A model generated the notes under the pieces. That model was not told the origin of the DNA. It saw only the letters and a list, made by a program, of their open reading frames with translations, and did not search any database. Positions 60,345-64,000 of a stretch of 64,000 nt of DNA are shown here, piece after piece. The stretch covers positions 30,676-94,675 of the forward strand of contig NZ_MSJQ01000385.1 in assembly GCF_014596515.1 (NCBI RefSeq), given 5' to 3'. Each line of letters opens with the position of its first letter. Position 1 is the first letter of the stretch. The stretch comes from Streptomyces sp. CBMA156 (lineage in GTDB: Bacteria > Actinomycetota > Actinomycetes > Streptomycetales > Streptomycetaceae). The translations under genes and the position numbers were made by a program.

Positions 60345-60974
60345 TCAGGCGCTCGCCGTGACGCCCGCCACCAGCATCAGCAGTACCGCCGAGACCATCG
60401 TCATCCGGCGGGCCGCCTGCGGGGTGCCGCCGAACCGCCCGCCGAGGCGCCCGCTGGCGTGGGCGACCAGCCCGTACACCACCGCGCAGGCCAGCACGTT
60501 GAGCGAGCCGAGCGCGAGCACCTGCCCGCCGACCGGCAGTGCGGCGTCCGGGTCGACGAACTGCGGCACCAGGGAGAGGTAGAGCAGCAGCCCCTTGGGG
60601 TTGAGCAGCGCGGTCAGCACGCTCTGGCGCAGCACCGTCGCGGTGGGCTGCGGCTTGGGCGCGGTCAGGGCGGCGGCGCCCCCGCCCTTGCGCAGCGCCA
60701 GCAGCATCATGACGGCCAGCACCAGCAGGTACGCGGCGCCGGTCAGGCGCAGCACGGGCAGGGCGGCCGGGACGGCGCGCAGCGCGGCGGCCAGTCCGGC
60801 GCTGGAGAGCAGGGTATGGACGGCGTACCCGGCGCAGACCCCGCCGACCGCGATCAGCGCGGCGCGCCGTCCCTGGCCGAGGCCGCGGGCGGCGATGTAG
60901 AGCCAGTCGGGGCCCGGAGTGCAGACCAGGAGCAGGTCGACTCCGAGGAAGAGGAGAAGGGCGTGGGTGTCCAT
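60345..60974 (-). CDS. LysE/RhtB-family amino acid exporter
   Basis: A 209-residue membrane protein with about six helices. The start FLGVDLLLVCTPGPDWLYIAARGLGQGRRAALIAVGGVCAG is the RhtB/LysE signature (TPGP at helix 1 end), and LNPKGLLLYLSLVPQFVDP is the conserved helix-4 block. It exports an amino acid such as threonine, homoserine or lysine. It is divergent from an Lrp/AsnC regulator, the common arrangement for amino acid-induced exporters. Confidence 0.9.
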   Translation of the reverse strand: MDTHALLLFLGVDLLLVCTPGPDWLYIAARGLGQGRRAALIAVGGVCAGYAVHTLLSSAGLAAALRAVPAALPVLRLTGAAYLLVLAVMMLLALRKGGGAAALTAPKPQPTATVLRQSVLTALLNPKGLLLYLSLVPQFVDPDAALPVGGQVLALGSLNVLACAVVYGLVAHASGRLGGRFGGTPQAARRMTMVSAVLLMLVAGVTASA

Positions 60975-61178
60975 GGGCGTGGGCGTGGCCTGTCGTGCTC
61001 GTCGCGGTGTGGGACCCGGCGCAGCGGGCCGGGGGCGCTCCGGCGGTCTGCCGGGGGTCCCGGCAGCTGGCCAGGGCGTCCCGGCGGCCGGTTCGGTCAC
61101 TGAAGGTAGCCGGATCCGACTGGCACGCGATGGCCACTTCCTGCTGGTCGGAGCGGCGTTTTGGCAGAATGTTGCGCC

Positions 61179-61637
61179 ATGGACCGAATCGACCGCAGAA
61201 TCCTCCGCGAGCTCCAGCAGGACGGGCGGCTGACCAACGCCGAACTGGCCTCCCGGGTCGACCTCACCCCCTCCCCCTGCCTGCGCCGGGTGCGCCAGCT
61301 GGAGCAGGACGGCGTGATCCGCGGCTACCGCGCGATGCTGGACGGCGCGGCGGTCGGGCGCGGCTTCCAGCCCTTCGTGACGATCACCATGCGTCACGAG
61401 GACCAGATGACAGTCGCCGAGTTCGAACGCCGGGTGGCCGAGCTGCCGGAGGTGGTGGAGGCGCACCGCCTGTTCGGCGAGCCCGACTACCTGCTGCGGA
61501 TCGCGGTGGCCGACATCGCCGCGTACGAGCGCTTCATCACCGACGTGCTGTCCGGTCTGCCGGGCATCGCGCAGGTCAATTCGCACCTGACGATGAAGCA
61601 GGTGAAGGCCGACCGGGGGCTGCCGGTCGGCGGGTAG
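61179..61637 (+). CDS. Lrp/AsnC-family regulator
   Basis: A 152-residue regulator. N-terminal HTH: MDRIDRRILRELQQDGRLTNAELASRVDLTPSPCLRRVRQLEQDGVIRGY; C-terminal RAM ligand domain: GFQPFVTITMRHEDQ and HRLFGEPDYLLRIAVADIAAYERFITDVLSGLPGIAQVNSHLTMKQVK. The ATG at 61179 has no ribosome site, so the mRNA may be leaderless; GTTTTGGCAGAATGTTGCG just before it may hold the -10. It is divergent from the LysE exporter and probably activates it when the exported amino acid is abundant. Confidence 0.9.
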   Translation: MDRIDRRILRELQQDGRLTNAELASRVDLTPSPCLRRVRQLEQDGVIRGYRAMLDGAAVGRGFQPFVTITMRHEDQMTVAEFERRVAELPEVVEAHRLFGEPDYLLRIAVADIAAYERFITDVLSGLPGIAQVNSHLTMKQVKADRGLPVGG

Positions 61638-61708
61638 GGTGCGAACGGGGGGCCCGCACGGCCGCCCGTACGAGGGCAGAGCGACGCACTGCGACGTGGG
61701 GGGCTGAA

Positions 61709-62404
61709 TTGCGCGTGATCCGCCGTCTCGACCTGGGGTACTTCGTCCGGCCGGCCGGCGAGACGGGCGGCCCGGAGCCGCGCGTGGAGCCGGTGCTCGC
61801 CTACCTGGTCCGGCGTCCGGAGGGACTGCTGCTGTTCGACACCGGGATCGGCAGCGGCGAGCCGGAGACCGAGGCGCACTACCGTCCGGTCCGCCGCCCG
61901 CTGCCGGAGGCGCTCGCCGCGGCCGGGGTCGCCGTCGCCGACATCGACCTGGTGGTCAACTGCCACCTGCACTTCGACCACTGCGGCGGCAACCCGCTGT
62001 TCGCCGGCACGCCCGTCCTCGCCCAGGCCGCCGAGCTGGCCACCGCCAGGAGCGGCGGGTACACCATCGACGCGCTGGTCGACTTCCCCGGCGCCGAGTA
62101 CCGCGAACTCGACGGCGAGGCGGAGGTCTGGCCCGGCGTCCGGGTGCTGCCCACGCCCGGCCACACCGGGGGCCACCAGTCGGTACTGGTGGACCGCCCG
62201 GGCAGCGGGCCGGTCCTGCTGGCCGGGCAGGCGTACGACTTCGCCTCCGAGTACGGGCAGGCGGTGCTCGCCCGGCGGGCGGCGCGCGAAGGCGTGGCCG
62301 CGCCGCTGCCCGGCTACCGGACCTGGCTCGACCGGATCGCGGAGTACGGGCCGCGCCGGGTGCTGTTCGCGCACGACCACGCGGTCTGGGAGCCGGCCGA
62401 CTAG
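61709..62404 (+). CDS. Metallo-beta-lactamase-fold hydrolase (AHL lactonase-like)
   Basis: A 231-residue MBL-fold protein. The metal site is HLHFDHCGGN (HxHxDH), PTPGHTGGHQSVLV and FAHDH near the end. The layout, with YFVRPAGETGG and LLLFDTGIGSGE, resembles the quorum-quenching N-acyl homoserine lactonase branch, but many cytoplasmic esterases and lactonases share it, so the substrate is not assigned. The start is ambiguous: TTG 61709 with a GGGGGG run before it, or GTG 61715. Confidence 0.85.
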   Translation: MRVIRRLDLGYFVRPAGETGGPEPRVEPVLAYLVRRPEGLLLFDTGIGSGEPETEAHYRPVRRPLPEALAAAGVAVADIDLVVNCHLHFDHCGGNPLFAGTPVLAQAAELATARSGGYTIDALVDFPGAEYRELDGEAEVWPGVRVLPTPGHTGGHQSVLVDRPGSGPVLLAGQAYDFASEYGQAVLARRAAREGVAAPLPGYRTWLDRIAEYGPRRVLFAHDHAVWEPAD

Positions 62405-62535
62405 CGGCGGACCCACCCGGGCCGGGCAGCCGGGCCGGATGCCGCGGTGCCCGGCCGCTGCTCGCTCCGGCCGCTCCTTGCTCGGCCGCTCCTCGGTCCG
62501 GGCGGTTCGGAACAGTCGGTTCGGAACAGGCGGGT

Positions 62536-64000
62536 TCAGAAGGTGAAGCGCAGCGAGCGGACCCGGTGGTCGAAGCTGGACGGGACGAGCTGCGGCTCGC
62601 CGACCGACCGTGCCTCGGGCAGCCGGGTGAAGAGCTCGCGGAAGAGCGCCGTCATCTCCTGCTGGGCCAGGTGCGCGCCGAGGCAGTAGTGCGGACCACC
62701 GCCGCCGAAGCCGAGGTGCGGGTTGGGCGTGCGGGTGATGTCGAAGGCGTCCGGGTCGGGGAACACCGTCTCGTCCCGGTTGGCCGAGCCGTAGAACAGC
62801 GCGACCTTCTCCCCCGCCCTCAGCAGGGTGCCGCCGGTGCCGCCCAGCTCGTGGTCGGCGGCGAGGGTCCGGTTGAACTGGATGATCGGCGTGGCGTGGC
62901 GGATCATCTCGTCCACCGCGCCGCCGAGCCGCCCGTCGAGGTCGTCGAGCAGCAGGGCGCGCTGCTCGGGGTGGACGGTCAGCAGGTGAAGGCCGTGGGC
63001 CAGCGCGTTGCGGGTGGTCTCGACCCCGGCGACCAGCAGCAGGCTGAAGAAGGCGCCCAGCTCGCGCCCGGTGAGCCGGCGGCCGTCCAGGTCGGCGGTG
63101 ACCAGCGCGGAGATCAGGTCCTCCTCCGGCCGGCGGCGGCGCTCGCGGCCGATCCCGGCGACGATGCCCTGCATCCGGGCGAGCGCCCGCAGCCCCCGCC
63201 CCGGCGCCCGGAACCGGCGTCGCAGCGGGCGGGCCACCCCGATGTCCTCGGAGCTGCGGTTGACCAGGTCGAGGATGGCGCCGCGCGGCCGCTCGGGGAT
63301 GCCCATCATGGTGCAGATCACCTGGAACGGGAGCTCGGCGGCGACCGCGCTCACGAAGTCCTCCGGCCGCTCCCGCTCGATCCGGTCGACCAGCTCGGTG
63401 CTGATCCGCCGGACGTCCTCCTCGACCCGGTCGAGCAGCCGCGGCGTGAAGGCCCGCGAGACGATCCGGCGCAGCTGGGCGTGGCGGGGGTCGTCCAGGT
63501 TGACCATCGAGTCGCCGAACAGCAGCCGGACCCAGCGGGCCGGGGCGGGAGTGGTCACGCCGGGACCGCTGAGGAAGACGGCAGGGGTCCGACTGGCCTC
63601 GACCACGTCGGCGTGGCGGACCAACGCGTGGAAACCCCGGCCGGTGGCGCGGTCACCGAAGAACACCGGGCCGGGACGGCGGCGCAGCTCCTCGAAGGCC
63701 GCGGCGCGGTCGGCGGCGGGCAGCTGCCAGAAACGGGGGTCGGCGAGGTCGGCGGGCTCGGGCGCGGTGGCGGCCTCGGCCGCGTCGGCGGGTGGGGAGG
63801 CGTCAGCGGCCTCAGCCGCGTCGGCGGGTTCGGAGGCCTCGGATGCGTCGGCGGGTTGGGACGCCTCGGATGCGTCGGCGGGTTGGGACGCCTCGGATGC
63901 GTCGGCGGGTTCGGACGCCTCGGCTGCCTGGGTGGCCTGGGCCGGCTCGGCGGCCTCGGCGGGCTCGGACACATCGGCGGCCGGGGTCGGCTCGGCCGGC
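62536..64000 (-). CDS. Cytochrome P450 with Ala/Asp/Glu-rich N-terminal repeats (start probably beyond the edge)
   Basis: A bacterial class I P450. The haem loop FGGGGPHYCLGAHLA, the I-helix LLVAGVETTRNALAHG (a Glu-Thr-Thr in place of the usual Asp/Glu-Thr) and the EMIRH (ExxR) region are all present in the ~400-residue core, which starts near DPRFWQLPAADR. Ahead of it lie ~80 residues of low complexity (SQPADASEA units repeated) coded by 27-bp tandem repeats at ~63820-63915. A GTG at 63972 could start it, but the frame stays open to the edge with similar composition, so the gene may begin outside. Substrate unknown; a ferredoxin gene is not seen. Confidence 0.82.
   Translation of the reverse strand, partial: PAEPTPAADVSEPAEAAEPAQATQAAEASEPADASEASQPADASEASQPADASEASEPADAAEAADASPPADAAEAATAPEPADLADPRFWQLPAADRAAAFEELRRRPGPVFFGDRATGRGFHALVRHADVVEASRTPAVFLSGPGVTTPAPARWVRLLFGDSMVNLDDPRHAQLRRIVSRAFTPRLLDRVEEDVRRISTELVDRIERERPEDFVSAVAAELPFQVICTMMGIPERPRGAILDLVNRSSEDIGVARPLRRRFRAPGRGLRALARMQGIVAGIGRERRRRPEEDLISALVTADLDGRRLTGRELGAFFSLLLVAGVETTRNALAHGLHLLTVHPEQRALLLDDLDGRLGGAVDEMIRHATPIIQFNRTLAADHELGGTGGTLLRAGEKVALFYGSANRDETVFPDPDAFDITRTPNPHLGFGGGGPHYCLGAHLAQQEMTALFRELFTRLPEARSVGEPQLVPSSFDHRVRSLRFTF
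63820..63915. repeat. 27-bp tandem repeats in the P450 gene
   Basis: Units built of GCCTCGGATGCGTCGGCGGG plus TTGGGAC or TTCGGAC recur about every 27 bases, three to four times, keeping the frame. They code for the nine-residue SQPADASEA repeat on the minus strand. Confidence 0.8.

Overview
The window is high-GC actinomycete DNA. GTG and TTG starts are frequent, genes are tightly packed, and several markers point to Streptomycetaceae (Streptomyces or Kitasatospora): a DasR-type operator in front of a chitinase, an F420-dependent LLM enzyme, a cysteine-type leader peptide, SPW and HdeD membrane proteins, and a homodimeric pyruvate dehydrogenase E1. No rRNA, tRNA, CRISPR array, transposase or integrase was seen. 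Both ends cut genes: a methyltransferase on the left and probably a cytochrome P450 on the right.

Layout. 1-4.9 kb: methyltransferase end, GNAT, TetR regulator, ADP-ribosylglycohydrolase, two GlsB/YeaQ-type membrane proteins and a macrolide-type glycosyltransferase. 5.1-8.7 kb: a two-gene OLD nuclease/UvrD helicase cassette that looks like a Gabija-type anti-phage system, visibly less GC-rich than its neighbours. 8.8-13.8 kb: a minus-strand reductive pyrimidine (hydantoin) catabolic cluster made of NCS1 transporter, LLM oxidoreductase, dihydropyrimidinase and beta-ureidopropionase-like nitrilase. 14.2-15.5 kb: a Cys-ending leader peptide before cysteine dioxygenase and rhodanese. 15.7-19.2 kb: a four-gene betaine/choline/proline ABC importer. 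19.5-24.2 kb: lipoprotein, chitinase and a Bcr/CflA exporter. 24.6-30.3 kb: small secreted protein, phosphodiesterase, acyl-CoA dehydrogenase, and AzlCD with a divergent XRE-cupin regulator. 30.4-38.3 kb: cholesterol-oxidase-like flavoprotein, C-N hydrolase, fumarase, SPW protein, PadR regulator and acyl-CoA dehydrogenase. 38.4-42.7 kb: orphan LuxR response regulator, three degenerate cupin genes and a phosphoribosyltransferase-hydrolase fusion. 42.9-47.6 kb: tyrosine/homogentisate catabolism (HPPD, homogentisate dioxygenase, an unassigned protein, fumarylacetoacetase). 47.7-55.2 kb: SDR/TetR pair, 3-hydroxyisobutyryl-CoA hydrolase-like protein, GntR plus AceE, and enoyl-CoA hydratase. 55.4-64 kb: RCK-type channel protein, HdeD, DUF6461-like protein, CoA transferase, LysE/Lrp pair, MBL hydrolase and P450.

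Three things stand out. First, seven copies of one unusual, AT-richer palindromic element (core AGCTGACAGAT...ATCTGTCAGCT) lie only between genes. They show compensated base changes in the arms and a one-sided purine-rich leader of GACAG/ATAACAG words. Second, the Gabija-like cassette. Third, a Cys-responsive leader peptide in front of the cysteine dioxygenase/rhodanese pair. Clear operator palindromes accompany the PadR, TetR, GntR/aceE and XRE/azlC genes, so most local regulators here appear to control themselves or their neighbours.
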